This document shows positions 25,528 to 37,640 of a stretch of DNA of 64,000 bases, piece after piece. Every line of letters starts with the position of its first letter. The stretch's first letter is position 1. The position numbers and the translations under genes are program-made. The notes beneath the pieces were generated by a model. It made no database searches. It was given only the letters and a program-made list of their open reading frames with translations, and was not told where the DNA came from. The DNA is from Curtobacterium caseinilyticum (GTDB taxonomy: Bacteria > Actinomycetota > Actinomycetes > Actinomycetales > Microbacteriaceae): NCBI RefSeq assembly GCF_030363035.1, contig NZ_JAUCMN010000012.1, positions 33,503-97,502 on the forward strand, written 5' to 3'.

Positions 25528-25785
25528 CTATCGATACGAGTCGTCACCCTTCGTGCTTCGGGCTTTCGCGAGCCCTTCCACGACCCAGCAGCCGACGCCG
25601 ATCGCGATCAGGACGATGACGATCCACACCGGTATCGGTTGATCAGTCGCCGCAGTGCCGGCGAACAGTCTGCTTCCGAGCAGCACGAGGAACAGGCCCA
25701 CCCCGCCGACGAGTGCAGCTCGCACCTTCGAGCGGCCTGCACCTTCTGCTCGGGGAAGGCCGAGGGAGTTGAATCTGCGCCGCAC
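25528..25785 (-). CDS. Small membrane protein (85 residues)
   Basis: Two hydrophobic helices (AALVGGVGLFLVLLGSRLF and VWIVIVLIAIGVGCWVV) separated by a short polar loop, with a basic N-terminus and charged tail. GTG 25785 is used; TTG 25797 is possible. The 278-bp interval up to nrdF (25786-26063) holds only the nrdF terminator. Confidence 0.5.
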   Translation of the reverse strand: MRRRFNSLGLPRAEGAGRSKVRAALVGGVGLFLVLLGSRLFAGTAATDQPIPVWIVIVLIAIGVGCWVVEGLAKARSTKGDDSYR

Positions 25786-26013
25786 GCCCCGGAGCAAACG
25801 GCTCGCCCGTTGCTCAAAGACCCGTGGCCGCCGGGACCGATGGACAAGGAGCTACGGCGAGCGAAGGTCGGCCCGTGCAAGCGGCGTCCCAACAGCCGAT
25901 CGATGTACGGACGCGCGAGCGCATCGCGACCTCCTCATGAATCGTCGTCGCGCTCCGCGCGAAGTGCACGCCGGCCAGCGAGCCGCTGGACAATGGCTCC
26001 CGGAGAACGAGAA

Positions 26014-26041
26014 CGCCCCGCCGGCCGAAGCCAGCGGGGCG
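26014..26041 (-). terminator. Intrinsic terminator of nrdHIEF
   Basis: On the minus strand a 12-bp stem (CGCCCCGCTGGC with one mismatch) closes on the stable TTCG tetraloop and is followed by TTCTCGTTCTC. It lies 22 bp after the nrdF stop. Confidence 0.8.
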
Positions 26042-26063
26042 CCCCTCACGAGTCACACCAGAC

Positions 26064-29313
<3,250 letters not shown>

Positions 29314-29780
29314 AATGCATCCAATCCTGAGTTGACCGCCTGCACGTCGTCAGGCGTTCCGAAGAGTTCGAAGCGGTACAAGAGCGGGACGCCGCACTTC
29401 TGCGCGATGACGTCCCCGGCGAGCCCGTAGGCCTCGCCGAAGTTCGTGTTGCCCCCGACGATCACGCCGCGGATGAGCGAGCGGTTGCGTTCGTCGTTGA
29501 GGAACTTGATGACCTGCTTCGGCACCGCGCCCTGACCGTTGCCGCCCCCGTAGGTGGGCAGCACGAGCACGTACGGCTCGTCCGCGTGGAGGAACGGGTC
29601 GTTCGGGAAGAGCGGGATGCGGTCCGCGTCACGACCGAGCTTCTCGATGAAGCGTGCCGTGTAGCCGGACACACTCGAGAAGTAGACGAGGCGACTCATG
29701 TGCGCGCTCCTTGTGAGAGGTGCGGACAGCAGATCGGGGGTGGCCCGTCGGAGGCGAGCAGGGCCTCCAGGCCGGCGGAG

Positions 29781-29808
29781 GTGCGGGTCCCGGTGACGGG
29801 ACCCGCAC
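29781..29808 (-). terminator. Hairpin between nrdH and nrdI
   Basis: GTGCGGGTCCC and GGGACCCGCAC with loop GGTGAC. As it lies within the operon it may be a partial terminator or processing site that lets nrdH exceed the downstream genes. Confidence 0.6.
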
Positions 29809-29811
29809 GGC

Positions 29812-30045
29812 TCACGCGAGTTCGGCGCTGAGCGTCGCGATCTTGTCGGGGCGGAAGCCCGACCAGTGGTCGTCGTCGGTCACGACGACGGGAGCCTGCA
29901 TGTAACCGAGGCTCTTGACGTGCTCGAGCGCGGCTTCGTCCGCGGAGACGTCGAGGACCTCGTACTGGATGCCCTTGTTGTCGAGCGCGCGGTACGTCGC
30001 GGTGCACTGGACGCAGGACGGCTTGGTGTAGACGGTGACGGCCAT
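29812..30045 (-). CDS. nrdH: NrdH glutaredoxin-like electron donor
   Basis: 77 residues. Active site CVQC near residues 11-14, and the C-terminal SGFRPDKI typical of NrdH. Reduces NrdE using thioredoxin reductase. ATG 30045 preceded by GGGGAG. First gene of the operon and directly behind the NrdR boxes. Confidence 0.96.
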   Translation of the reverse strand: MAVTVYTKPSCVQCTATYRALDNKGIQYEVLDVSADEAALEHVKSLGYMQAPVVVTDDDHWSGFRPDKIATLSAELA

Positions 30046-30142
30046 GATCTCCCCTGGTTCTTGCTGGGTGTTGCGTGCTGTGGAGGGTGGTGCTGATGTC
30101 TGTGCGCAGACGAGTCCGGGAAGGGGCCGCTGCGATGCCTCC

Positions 30143-30190
30143 ACACTACATCTAGTGGCTGGCTGCGTCACCGACCACAAGAGGAAGTGT
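30143..30190 (-). promoter_or_regulatory. Tandem NrdR boxes
   Basis: Two 16-mers, ACACTACATCTAGTGG (30143-30158) and CCACAAGAGGAAGTGT (30175-30190), fit the NrdR consensus ACACwAtATaTwGtgt in their outer arms. Starts are 32 bp apart, the three-turn spacing NrdR uses. They lie about 100 bp upstream of nrdH, so the operon should be repressed when dATP/ATP levels are high. A GGTGAC-N18-TAGTGT promoter overlaps box 1 on the minus strand. Confidence 0.75.
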
Positions 30191-30203
30191 TACAGCCGTG
30201 TAG

Positions 30204-30372
30204 TTCTCCACAAGGCCCTCCACAGTGTGAACAGTTCGGGGAGGCCCGTGATTCCGCCAGTCTGCGGCCGACCACCGACACTTCCCCACACCCGTGGACA
30301 GCCTCGATCCACATGTGTGGAATCGACGCGACGGCGTGTCGCGGAGGTGGTGTTCGGGGCGGTCTCTCCACA
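30204..30372. promoter_or_regulatory. Cluster of DnaA-box-like 9-mers
   Basis: TTCTCCACA (30204), CCCTCCACA (30216), TTCCCCACA (30282), CGATCCACA (30305), TGTGGA on the reverse arm (30316) and CTCTCCACA (30364), plus GTGGACA at 30294. All share the TCCACA or CCCACA core of actinobacterial DnaA boxes (TTGTCCACA). The interval 30046-30423 otherwise holds only the NrdR sites and the MFS promoter. Confidence 0.4.
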
Positions 30373-30423
30373 GCACCCCCGGACGGGTGACGGCGCCGTC
30401 CGTCCGGTCCGTACACTCGTCTC

Positions 30424-31629
30424 GTGAGCGCCTACGGACCCCTGCTGAAGACCCCCGGAGTCGGTCGAGTCATCGCAGCGCAGCTCACCGCACGCTTCCC
30501 GTTCGGCATGCTGTCGCTCGCCTACCTGCTCCACGTCGAGCACGTCTTCCACTCCTACGGAGCGGCAGGACTCGTGCTCGCGACGACGAGCATCGGCCAG
30601 GCCATCGCCGGCCCGCTCACCAGCCGGTGGATGGGCAGCTGGGGCATGCGGCCCGTCCTGATCCTGACGACCGCGGTCGCGCTGGCGAGCATGGTCGTGA
30701 TCGCGTTCACCACGATGCCGCTGTGGGGGTACGTCGTCGTCGGGTTCCTCGGCGGCCTGGCCGTGCCGCCCGTGCAGCCCGCGGTGCGCACGATCTACCC
30801 GAAGATGGTGACGTCGTCGCAGCTCACCCCGCTGTTCTCGCTGGACGCGAGCGCGCAGGAACTCATCTGGGTCGCCGGCCCGGTGATCACCACCTTCGTC
30901 GCGACGCAGGTCGGCACCGTGCAGGCGATCGTCGTCGCGATGGTGTTCCTCGTGGTGGGCGGCGTGTGGTTCATCGCCTCCCCCGAGCTCGGCCGGGTCC
31001 GCATCCCCCGGTCGAAGCGCGCGTTCGGCGTCGTCCTCAAGCGGCCGTCGGTCATCGTCGCGACCCTGACCGGCCTGCTGCTCATCGGCGCGTGCGCGGC
31101 GGTCGAGGCCAGCGTCACGAGCGTCTTCGGCGAGGGCAGCCCGAACGCCGGCATCGTCCTCGCCGTCTTCGCGGTCGGGTCGCTCGCGGGCGGTCTCGCC
31201 CTCGGGCACCGACCGATCTCGAGGAACACCCTCTGGGCCCGCATGTCGATCGTGTTCGTCGGGCTCGCGCTCGCGGTCGGGGGCACCGACTTCTGGTGGC
31301 TCTGCCTGGCGCTCGTCATCGCCGGCGCCGGCATCGCCCCCGCACTCGCGGTCATGTTCGGATCGGTGTCGGCGACCGTGAAGTTCTCCGACACGGCAGA
31401 GGCCTACGGGTGGATGGGCACCGGCCAGCTCATCGGCGCCGCCGGTGGTTCCGCGGTGGCCGGCTTCCTCATCGACGCGAACGGTCCGACCGGCGGCATG
31501 ACCGTCGGCGCGGTGATGGCGGCGGCCGGTGTGCTGCTGCCCCTCTTCTCGAAGCGCTGGCTGCCGGACCTGCGCGGTCGCGACGCGAGCCCCCTGCCGG
31601 ACACCGAGCCGGTCACGCTGCCGAGCTGA
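30424..31629 (+). CDS. MFS transporter
   Basis: 401 residues, 12 hydrophobic segments, no long tails. TARFPFGMLSLAYLLHVEH in TM1 and GPLTSRWMGSWGMRPVL as a motif-A-like loop; related to the YbfB/AraJ-like or drug-resistance groups. Substrate unknown. GTG start with TACACT 6 nt upstream, so leaderless. The gene faces away from the nrd operon. Confidence 0.8.
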   Translation: MSAYGPLLKTPGVGRVIAAQLTARFPFGMLSLAYLLHVEHVFHSYGAAGLVLATTSIGQAIAGPLTSRWMGSWGMRPVLILTTAVALASMVVIAFTTMPLWGYVVVGFLGGLAVPPVQPAVRTIYPKMVTSSQLTPLFSLDASAQELIWVAGPVITTFVATQVGTVQAIVVAMVFLVVGGVWFIASPELGRVRIPRSKRAFGVVLKRPSVIVATLTGLLLIGACAAVEASVTSVFGEGSPNAGIVLAVFAVGSLAGGLALGHRPISRNTLWARMSIVFVGLALAVGGTDFWWLCLALVIAGAGIAPALAVMFGSVSATVKFSDTAEAYGWMGTGQLIGAAGGSAVAGFLIDANGPTGGMTVGAVMAAAGVLLPLFSKRWLPDLRGRDASPLPDTEPVTLPS

Positions 31630-31714
31630 CCCGTACGGGCCACCATCACGATGTCCCGTATGTCGTGTCCCCGGAAGAGGACACTCCGGCAGGAGGTCGC
31701 GGCAGGATGGAGCC

Positions 31715-32533
31715 ATGCTGCCTGCGATCCCCCTCCGTGACGGTGCCGCCATCCCCGCGATCGGGTTCGGCGTCTACAAGGTCGATGACACCGAGGCCGA
31801 GACGGCCGTCGGGCTGGCGATCGATGCCGGGTACCGCCACGTCGACACGGCCGAGATGTACGGCAACGAGCGGGGCGTCGGGAAGGCGATCCGTGCCTCC
31901 CGGCTGGACCGCGACGACGTCTTCGTCACGACGAAGGTGTGGAACGACCACCAGGGACGCGATGCGACCCTGCGGGCCTTCGACGCGAGTCTCGAGCGGC
32001 TCGGGCTCGACCACGTCGACCTGTACCTGATCCACTGGCCCGCGGCCGCGAACGACCGCTACGTCGAGACCTGGCGGACGCTGGTCGAACTGCGCGACGC
32101 GGGACGGGTGCGCAGCGTCGGGGTGTCGAACTTCCAGGAGTCGCACCTGCGCCGGATCATCGACGAGACCGGCGAGGTGCCCGCCGTCAACCAGGTCGAA
32201 CGGCACCCGTGGCTGCCGCAGCCCGAGCTCATCCGGTTCCACCAGGAGCACGGCATCGTGACCGGGGCATGGTCGCCCCTCGGACGCGGACGGCTCATCG
32301 ACGACCCGGTGCTCACCGGCATCGCGGAGTCGCACGGCGTCAGCGTCGCGCAGGTGCTCGTGCGGTGGAACGTGCAGCAGGGGGTCGTGGTGCTGCCGAA
32401 GTCGGTGACGCCGTCGCGGATCCGGTCCAACCTCGCCGTCGAGGGGTTCGTGCTGACCGACGACGACCTCGCGGCCATCGCGACGCTCGAGTCCGGGCAG
32501 CGGACCGGCTCCCACCCCGACGTCGTGTCGTAG
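31715..32533 (+). CDS. Aldo/keto reductase
   Basis: 272 residues. Catalytic tetrad Asp44 and Tyr49 (HVDTAEMYGNE), Lys74 (TTKVWN), His107 (LIHWP). NADPH site PKSVTPSRIRSN near the C-terminus. Closest in style to 2,5-diketo-gluconate/methylglyoxal reductases of the AKR5 group. CAGGAT lies 6 nt before the ATG. Confidence 0.92.
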   Translation: MLPAIPLRDGAAIPAIGFGVYKVDDTEAETAVGLAIDAGYRHVDTAEMYGNERGVGKAIRASRLDRDDVFVTTKVWNDHQGRDATLRAFDASLERLGLDHVDLYLIHWPAAANDRYVETWRTLVELRDAGRVRSVGVSNFQESHLRRIIDETGEVPAVNQVERHPWLPQPELIRFHQEHGIVTGAWSPLGRGRLIDDPVLTGIAESHGVSVAQVLVRWNVQQGVVVLPKSVTPSRIRSNLAVEGFVLTDDDLAAIATLESGQRTGSHPDVVS

Positions 32534-32568
32534 CGGGAACCACCCGCATCAGGCGCGGCAGGGCGCGC

Positions 32569-32907
32569 TCAGCCCTTCCGGTCCTCCTCGGACTGCCACG
32601 GCAGGTTGAGGTCGCCCGGCTCGGGCTCGACGTCGCCGGCGTCGTCCGCACCCCCGGTGCCCGGCGCGGCGATCACCCGCGACGGGTCGATGCCGTCCTG
32701 CTCCAGGTCGGCACGATCGCGCTGCTGCGTCTGGGACGCGACGGTCTCCCGCTCGCTCGACGGGCTGTACGCGGTGTCGGCGGCGCGCTGCTCGCGGTCG
32801 CTGACGCCCTCGCGGTCGTCGCTGTGCGCGGCGTCGCGCAGCTCGTCGTTGCGGGCGCGGTCGTCGGAGTCGTCGGGGCCGGGGACGGTCGGGATGCTGT
32901 CGCTCAT
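32569..32907 (-). CDS. Disordered acidic protein
   Basis: 112 residues, about a third Asp/Glu, with Arg/Gln and no hydrophobic core; ends LNLPWQSEEDRKG. Starts MSDSIPTVPGPDDSDD with TACTGT 7 nt upstream. Probably a small hydrophilin-like or chaperone-like protein; no family named. Confidence 0.55.
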   Translation of the reverse strand: MSDSIPTVPGPDDSDDRARNDELRDAAHSDDREGVSDREQRAADTAYSPSSERETVASQTQQRDRADLEQDGIDPSRVIAAPGTGGADDAGDVEPEPGDLNLPWQSEEDRKG

Positions 32908-33002
32908 GCCTCGCACAGTAGGCGCGGCGCCCGGGTACCGGTTCGGTCACGACACCTCCGGTCCGCTTCCCGCTCCCCTACGCTCGCCACGAGGGGGAAC
33001 AC

Positions 33003-33872
33003 ATGCACCACGTCCGCACGACCACGACCGCCGCGACCGGCACACTGCTCGCTGCCCTGCTGCTGACCGGCTGCACGGCCTTCGGCGGCGACGACCCGCT
33101 GCCGACGCCGACCGGCCACGCCGCTCCGAGCGGGACGGCGACGCCCCTCGGCGACGACGACAGCAAGAGCGACACCGACGGCACCGCGGAGACCGTGACG
33201 GAGCGCCAGGCGGTCCCGACCGGCACCGTCGTGGCCGAGACCGACGCCGTGTCCGCGTCCGGCGAGACCGCGATCCACGTCCGCGTGCTGGCGAACGACC
33301 GCGGAACCTTCGACGCGCACCTCTCCGGGTACCGGACGACGCGACCGCAACCGATGGCGCTGGAGTTCCGGCGTGGGGCGGCGGAGCCCGGCGACGGGTG
33401 GGACGGTGCCGCGCTCGACCGGGTCGCCTGGACCGCGGACGAGCAGGCACCGGCGACGGTGAGCCTCGCCGACGCGGGGACGCACCCGGACTGGCTGCGC
33501 TCGGTCGTCCTCGTGCCCGCGCAGTCGGTCGACGGGGACGACACCGACCGCCCCTGGGTGGGAACGGTGCTCGCCGTGGGGGCCCTGCGGTGGTCGATCC
33601 CGAACCCGTACCCGGACCTGCGCGTCACCACGAGCGTGGCACGTCCCGGTGCGTACGGCTACGCGTTCGACGCGTCGGACCAGGTCCTCGCCGGCACGGA
33701 CGGGACCCCTGTGCGCTACCGCGTCACGAAGGGCGACGACCGGACGACCGTCCTCGAGCGCTTCGGACTCACGTCGGAGGAACTCGACTGGCTCAACCCC
33801 CGGCTCGAGGACAGCTCGCGCGACCGCCTGGTCGAGGGCGTCGACATCAACCTCGACCCCGCGTCGCGCTGA
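33003..33872 (+). CDS. Lipoprotein with a C-terminal LysM-like motif
   Basis: 289 residues. Lipobox LTGC (Cys about 24), Thr/Asp/Pro linker (30-75), a middle domain with Trp-rich loops, and a C-terminal stretch VRYRVTKGDDRTTVLERFGLT followed by LNPRL, which reads like a single LysM repeat. Would bind peptidoglycan from the outer face of the membrane. GAGGGGGA precedes the ATG. Confidence 0.7.
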   Translation: MHHVRTTTTAATGTLLAALLLTGCTAFGGDDPLPTPTGHAAPSGTATPLGDDDSKSDTDGTAETVTERQAVPTGTVVAETDAVSASGETAIHVRVLANDRGTFDAHLSGYRTTRPQPMALEFRRGAAEPGDGWDGAALDRVAWTADEQAPATVSLADAGTHPDWLRSVVLVPAQSVDGDDTDRPWVGTVLAVGALRWSIPNPYPDLRVTTSVARPGAYGYAFDASDQVLAGTDGTPVRYRVTKGDDRTTVLERFGLTSEELDWLNPRLEDSSRDRLVEGVDINLDPASR

Positions 33873-33931
33873 GGGCCGTGCGGGGTCCGTTACGCTCGAC
33901 CAGCACCCCGCACCACCCAGGAGGTCCCACC

Positions 33932-34453
33932 GTGACGATCGTCGCCGCAGCAGACGGCTCCGCCCTCGGCAACCCCGGCCCGGCCGGCTGGGCCTGGTAC
34001 GTCGACGACGACCGCTGGGCCGCCGGTGGCTGGCCGCGGGCCACGAACAACATCGGTGAACTCACGGCGGTGCTGCAGCTGCTCCGCGCCACGAAGGACA
34101 CCGACGAACCGCTGCACATCCTCTGCGACAGCCAGTACGCCATCAAGGCGTGCACCGAGTGGCTGGCGGGCTGGAAGCGGAAGGGCTGGCGGAAGGCCGA
34201 CGGCAAGCCGGTCCTGAACGTCGAGATCATCAAGGAGCTCGACGCCGAGCTGCAGGGCCGCGAGGTCACCTTCGAGTGGGTCCGCGGCCACGTCGGCCAC
34301 GAGATGAACGAGGCCGCGGACGTCCGCGCCCGAGGCGCTGCGACCGCGTACCAGAACCGCACCGAGGTCCCGACCGGCCCGGGGTGGCCGGGTACGGACG
34401 TCGACCCGGCACCGGAGCCGGTGCAGGTCGAGCCGCCGGCCACCCTCTTCTAG
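33932..34453 (+). CDS. rnhA: Ribonuclease HI
   Basis: 173 residues. Catalytic acids Asp8 (AADGSALGNPG), Glu43 (NIGELTAV), Asp66 (CDSQYA) and Asp130 (NEAADVRA), plus His120 in VRGHVGHEMN. Removes RNA from RNA-DNA hybrids. GTG start with AGGAGG at good spacing. The last 30 residues are a Pro/Val tail. A strong hairpin follows. Confidence 0.95.
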   Translation: MTIVAAADGSALGNPGPAGWAWYVDDDRWAAGGWPRATNNIGELTAVLQLLRATKDTDEPLHILCDSQYAIKACTEWLAGWKRKGWRKADGKPVLNVEIIKELDAELQGREVTFEWVRGHVGHEMNEAADVRARGAATAYQNRTEVPTGPGWPGTDVDPAPEPVQVEPPATLF

Positions 34454-34474
34454 CGGGCCGACGAGTCCTCGCGA

Positions 34475-34523
34475 GCACGACGACGGGCCCGGGCGATCGA
34501 CTCGCCCGGTCCCGTCGTCGTGC
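34475..34523 (+). terminator. Terminator after rnhA
   Basis: GCACGACGACGGG and CCCGTCGTCGTGC arms with an inner GGGCGA/TCGCCC dyad and TCGA loop. Confidence 0.65.
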
Positions 34524-34605
34524 GGTCACCACGGCCCGGAGCACGGTCCGGCGCAGCGGACCAGCGGTCACCACGGCCCGGAGCACGGTCCGGCGCAGCC
34601 GACCA
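34522..34605. repeat. 42-bp tandem duplication
   Basis: Two copies (34522-34563 and 34564-34605) differing at one base. Each contains GGCCCGGAGCACGGTCCGG. Fills the gap between rnhA and the convergent DUF6458-like gene. Confidence 0.85.
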
Positions 34606-34609
34606 GCGG

Positions 34610-34861
34610 TCAGTACGTCCCATCGCGTCGGTCCTGGCGCGTGATCTGCTCGCCGGACGCCGGGTCGACGCCCGACCGGGTCGTGGTCGTGGTGCGCCGC
34701 CCGCCGAACGCCACCGCCAGGCTGATGATGAGCAGCACGACGCCGGCGGCCATCAGGATGTAGCCGATCAGCCGCAGGTCGACGCCCGCGAGCTGGATGT
34801 CCAGGGCGAACGCGACGATCGCGCCGATGACGATCAGGGCGATGCTCGATCCGATGCGCAT
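34610..34861 (-). CDS. Small membrane protein, DUF6458-like
   Basis: 83 residues, starting MRIGSSIALIVIGAIVAFAL, then DLRLIGYILMAAGVVLLII as a second helix and an Arg/Thr-rich tail. The two-helix pattern with this exact opening is typical of a short family common in Microbacteriaceae. AAGGA precedes the ATG. Function unknown. Confidence 0.75.
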   Translation of the reverse strand: MRIGSSIALIVIGAIVAFALDIQLAGVDLRLIGYILMAAGVVLLIISLAVAFGGRRTTTTTRSGVDPASGEQITRQDRRDGTY

Positions 34862-34958
34862 GACGGGTCCTTCCGTGGGTGCCCGGACGGAGGTGTCCGG
34901 GACTGCGACAGAACCTACCCGGACCGCTGGTGCGTCGTTCCCCCTGAGCCCGCTCCCG

Positions 34959-37520
34959 TCAGTCGACGTCGACCTCGGCCCACCCGTCGAACCGCCCGAT
35001 CTCGGTGACCCGCACGACCGCCTCGCCGGTCTCGTCCGACGCGTCGAGGTCGATCGTGGCGGAGAACCCGAAGTCCTTGTCGCCCTCGGGGTCGGCGAAG
35101 ATCTGCCGCGCCCGCCAGGTCCGACCGGGGCCGTTCTCGTCGAGCACCAGGTACTGCATCGACCGGGCGTCGCCGTCGGTCCCGATGGCGTCGTGCTCCT
35201 CGTAGTACTCCTCGAGGACGTTGTCCCAGGCGGAGCGGTCGAACCCACTCGTCGCGTCGAGCTCACCGAGCCCCGCCGGGTCGTCGGCAGCGGCGAGCAG
35301 CACCCGCTGGAACAGGGCGTTCCGCACGAGCACGCGGAACGCCCGCGGGTTGCCGGTGAGCCGGGCGGGCTGCGGCGGCGCGATCTCCTGGTGCTCGGCC
35401 TCGGCGAGCGCCACGTCACCGTTGACCAGCGCCTCCCACTCGTCGACGAGCGACGAGTCGGTCTGCCGGACCACCTCGCCGAGCCACTCGATCAGGTCGT
35501 CGAGCTCGGGGGTCCGCTGCTCCTCGGAGATGGTCTGGCGCATGGTCCGGTACGCGTCGGACAGGTAGCGGAGCACGAGCCCCTCGGAGCGGGTGAGCTG
35601 GTAGAAGCGCACCAAGTCCCCGAAGGTCATCGCCCGCTCGTAGACGTCGCGGACGACCGACTTCGGTGAGAGCCGGAAGTCGAGCACCCACGGCTGCTCG
35701 GCGGCGTACGCCTCGTAGGCGGCGGTGAGCAGCTCGTCCAGCGGCTTGGGCCAGGTGACCTCCTCGAGCAGCTCCATCCGCTCCTCGTACTCGATCCCCT
35801 CCTGCTTCATCCGGGCGACGGCCTCGCCGCGCTCCTTGAACTGCTGCTGCGCGAGGACGGCACGGGGGTCGTCGAGGGTCGCCTCCACGATGGACACCAT
35901 GTCCAGCGCGTACGTGGGTGACTCCGGGTCGAGCAGCTCGAACGCGGCGAGCGCGAACGGCGACAGCGGCTGGTTGAGGGCGAAGTTGACGGGCAGGTCG
36001 ACCGTCATCCGGTAGTGCCCGTCGACCTTCTCGATCACGCGGGCTTTGATGAGCGTCCGGGCGATGGACAGCGCCCGCCGGGCCATGGCGAGCTGCCGGG
36101 CCCGCGGCTCGTGGTTGTCGAACACGAGCGAGCGCACCGCGGCGAAGGAGTCCCCACCCCGCGCGACGACGGCGAGCACCATCGCGTGGGTGATCCGCAT
36201 CCGCGAGGTCATCGGCTCCGGCTCGGCCGCGATGAGCCGGTCGAACGAAGCCGGCCCCCACGACACGAAGCCCTCGGGCGCCTTCTTCTTCTTGACCTTG
36301 TTCTTCTTCTTCGGGTCGTCCCCCGCCTTGGCGACCGCCCGGGCGTTCTCGATCTCGTGCTCGGGCGCCTCGGCGACGACGTCACCCTCGGTGTCGTACC
36401 CGGCCCGCCCGGCACGGCCGGCGATCTGGTGGAACTCGCGGGCGGACAGCTGCCGCATCCGCGACCCGTCGAACTTCGTCAGGCCGGTCAGCAGGACGGA
36501 CCGGATGGGCACGTTGATGCCGACCCCGAGGGTGTCGGTGCCGCAGATCACCGGCAGCAGCCCGCGCTGGGCGAGCTGCTCGACGAGCCGTCGGTACTTC
36601 GGCAGCATCCCGGCGTGGTGCACACCGATCCCGGCGCGGATCAGGCGCGACAGGGTCTGCCCGAACCCGGCGCTGAACCGGAACCCGGCGATCGCCTCGG
36701 CGATCTCGTCCCGCCGTTCACGCGAGGCGACCTTCACCGACATGAGCGCCTGCGCCCGCTCGAGCGCCGCCGCCTGGGCGAAGTGGACGATGTAGACGGG
36801 CGCCTTGCCCTCCTCGAGCAGCCGTTCGACGGTCTCCTGCACGGGGGTGAGCACGTACTCGTACGACAGCGGCACGGGTCGCGAGACCCCGGTCACCCGG
36901 GCGGTCGGTCGTCCGGTGCGGCGGGACAGGTCGTCGGCGATGGTGGTGACGTCGCCGAGCGTCGCGGACATGAGCAGGAACTGCGCCCGCTCGAGCACGA
37001 GGAGCGGGACCTGCCACGCCCACCCGCGGTCGGCGTCACCGTAGAAGTGGAACTCGTCCATCACCACGACGTCGACCTCGGCGTCCGGCCCCTGACGGAG
37101 CGCGGTGTTGGCGAGGATCTCCGCCGTGCAGCAGATGATCGGGGCGTCGGCGTTGACGCTCGAGTCACCCGTCACCATGCCGACGTTGTGCGCGCCGAAC
37201 AGGTCGACGAGCTGGAAGAACTTCTCGGACACGAGGGCCTTGATCGGCGCCGTGTAGTAGCTGCGCTTCCCCTCGGCCATGGCCGCGAAGTGCGCACCGG
37301 CGGCGACGAGCGACTTGCCGGTGCCCGTCGGGGTGCTGAGGACGACGTTGGCGCCGGAGACCAGCTCGATGAGTGCCTCGTCCTGCGCCGGGTACAGCGG
37401 GCGGCCGCCCGCCTCCGCCCAGTCGGCGAAGGCCTGGTAGACCGCGTCGGGGTCGACGGCGCCGTCGACGGCCGCCGGCAGGGCGGCGACGAGCGGCGGG
37501 GCGGTGGTGACGTCGGTCAT
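34959..37520 (-). CDS. DEAD/DEAH RNA helicase with DUF3516 C-terminus
   Basis: 853 residues. Walker A TPTGTGKS (63-70), motif II DEFH (155-158), SATLGD (185-190), motif VI QIAGRAGRAGYD in the second RecA domain. A Lys-rich linker (KKKNKVKKKK) leads to the DUF3516 domain. Ski2/HelY-like superfamily 2 helicases of this type are broadly conserved in actinobacteria and are thought to act on RNA. Longer upstream frames are open but lack support; the ATG at 37520 begins the conserved part. Confidence 0.92.
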   Translation of the reverse strand: MTDVTTAPPLVAALPAAVDGAVDPDAVYQAFADWAEAGGRPLYPAQDEALIELVSGANVVLSTPTGTGKSLVAAGAHFAAMAEGKRSYYTAPIKALVSEKFFQLVDLFGAHNVGMVTGDSSVNADAPIICCTAEILANTALRQGPDAEVDVVVMDEFHFYGDADRGWAWQVPLLVLERAQFLLMSATLGDVTTIADDLSRRTGRPTARVTGVSRPVPLSYEYVLTPVQETVERLLEEGKAPVYIVHFAQAAALERAQALMSVKVASRERRDEIAEAIAGFRFSAGFGQTLSRLIRAGIGVHHAGMLPKYRRLVEQLAQRGLLPVICGTDTLGVGINVPIRSVLLTGLTKFDGSRMRQLSAREFHQIAGRAGRAGYDTEGDVVAEAPEHEIENARAVAKAGDDPKKKNKVKKKKAPEGFVSWGPASFDRLIAAEPEPMTSRMRITHAMVLAVVARGGDSFAAVRSLVFDNHEPRARQLAMARRALSIARTLIKARVIEKVDGHYRMTVDLPVNFALNQPLSPFALAAFELLDPESPTYALDMVSIVEATLDDPRAVLAQQQFKERGEAVARMKQEGIEYEERMELLEEVTWPKPLDELLTAAYEAYAAEQPWVLDFRLSPKSVVRDVYERAMTFGDLVRFYQLTRSEGLVLRYLSDAYRTMRQTISEEQRTPELDDLIEWLGEVVRQTDSSLVDEWEALVNGDVALAEAEHQEIAPPQPARLTGNPRAFRVLVRNALFQRVLLAAADDPAGLGELDATSGFDRSAWDNVLEEYYEEHDAIGTDGDARSMQYLVLDENGPGRTWRARQIFADPEGDKDFGFSATIDLDASDETGEAVVRVTEIGRFDGWAEVDVD

Positions 37521-37555
37521 GTCCCCATCCTCCCAGGTGGGTGGTGACCGGGCGA

Positions 37556-37599
37556 CGGACGGGAGGCACGGGGCGCCCCCGCCACGCGCCTCCCGTCCG
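37556..37599. terminator. GC-rich inverted repeat, divergent interval
   Basis: CGGACGGGAGGC and GCCTCCCGTCCG with a weak centre. It lies between the helicase start and the LLM start, not after a stop, so here it cannot be a simple terminator of either. Confidence 0.45.
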
Positions 37600-37640
37600 C
37601 CGCCCTGTCCGAATTGGATGCATCCGCATACACTTGCAGC

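Noticed and set aside
30204..30372. Chromosomal replication origin
   Set aside because: No dnaA, dnaN or AT-rich unwinding element beside it; only box-like 9-mers are present.
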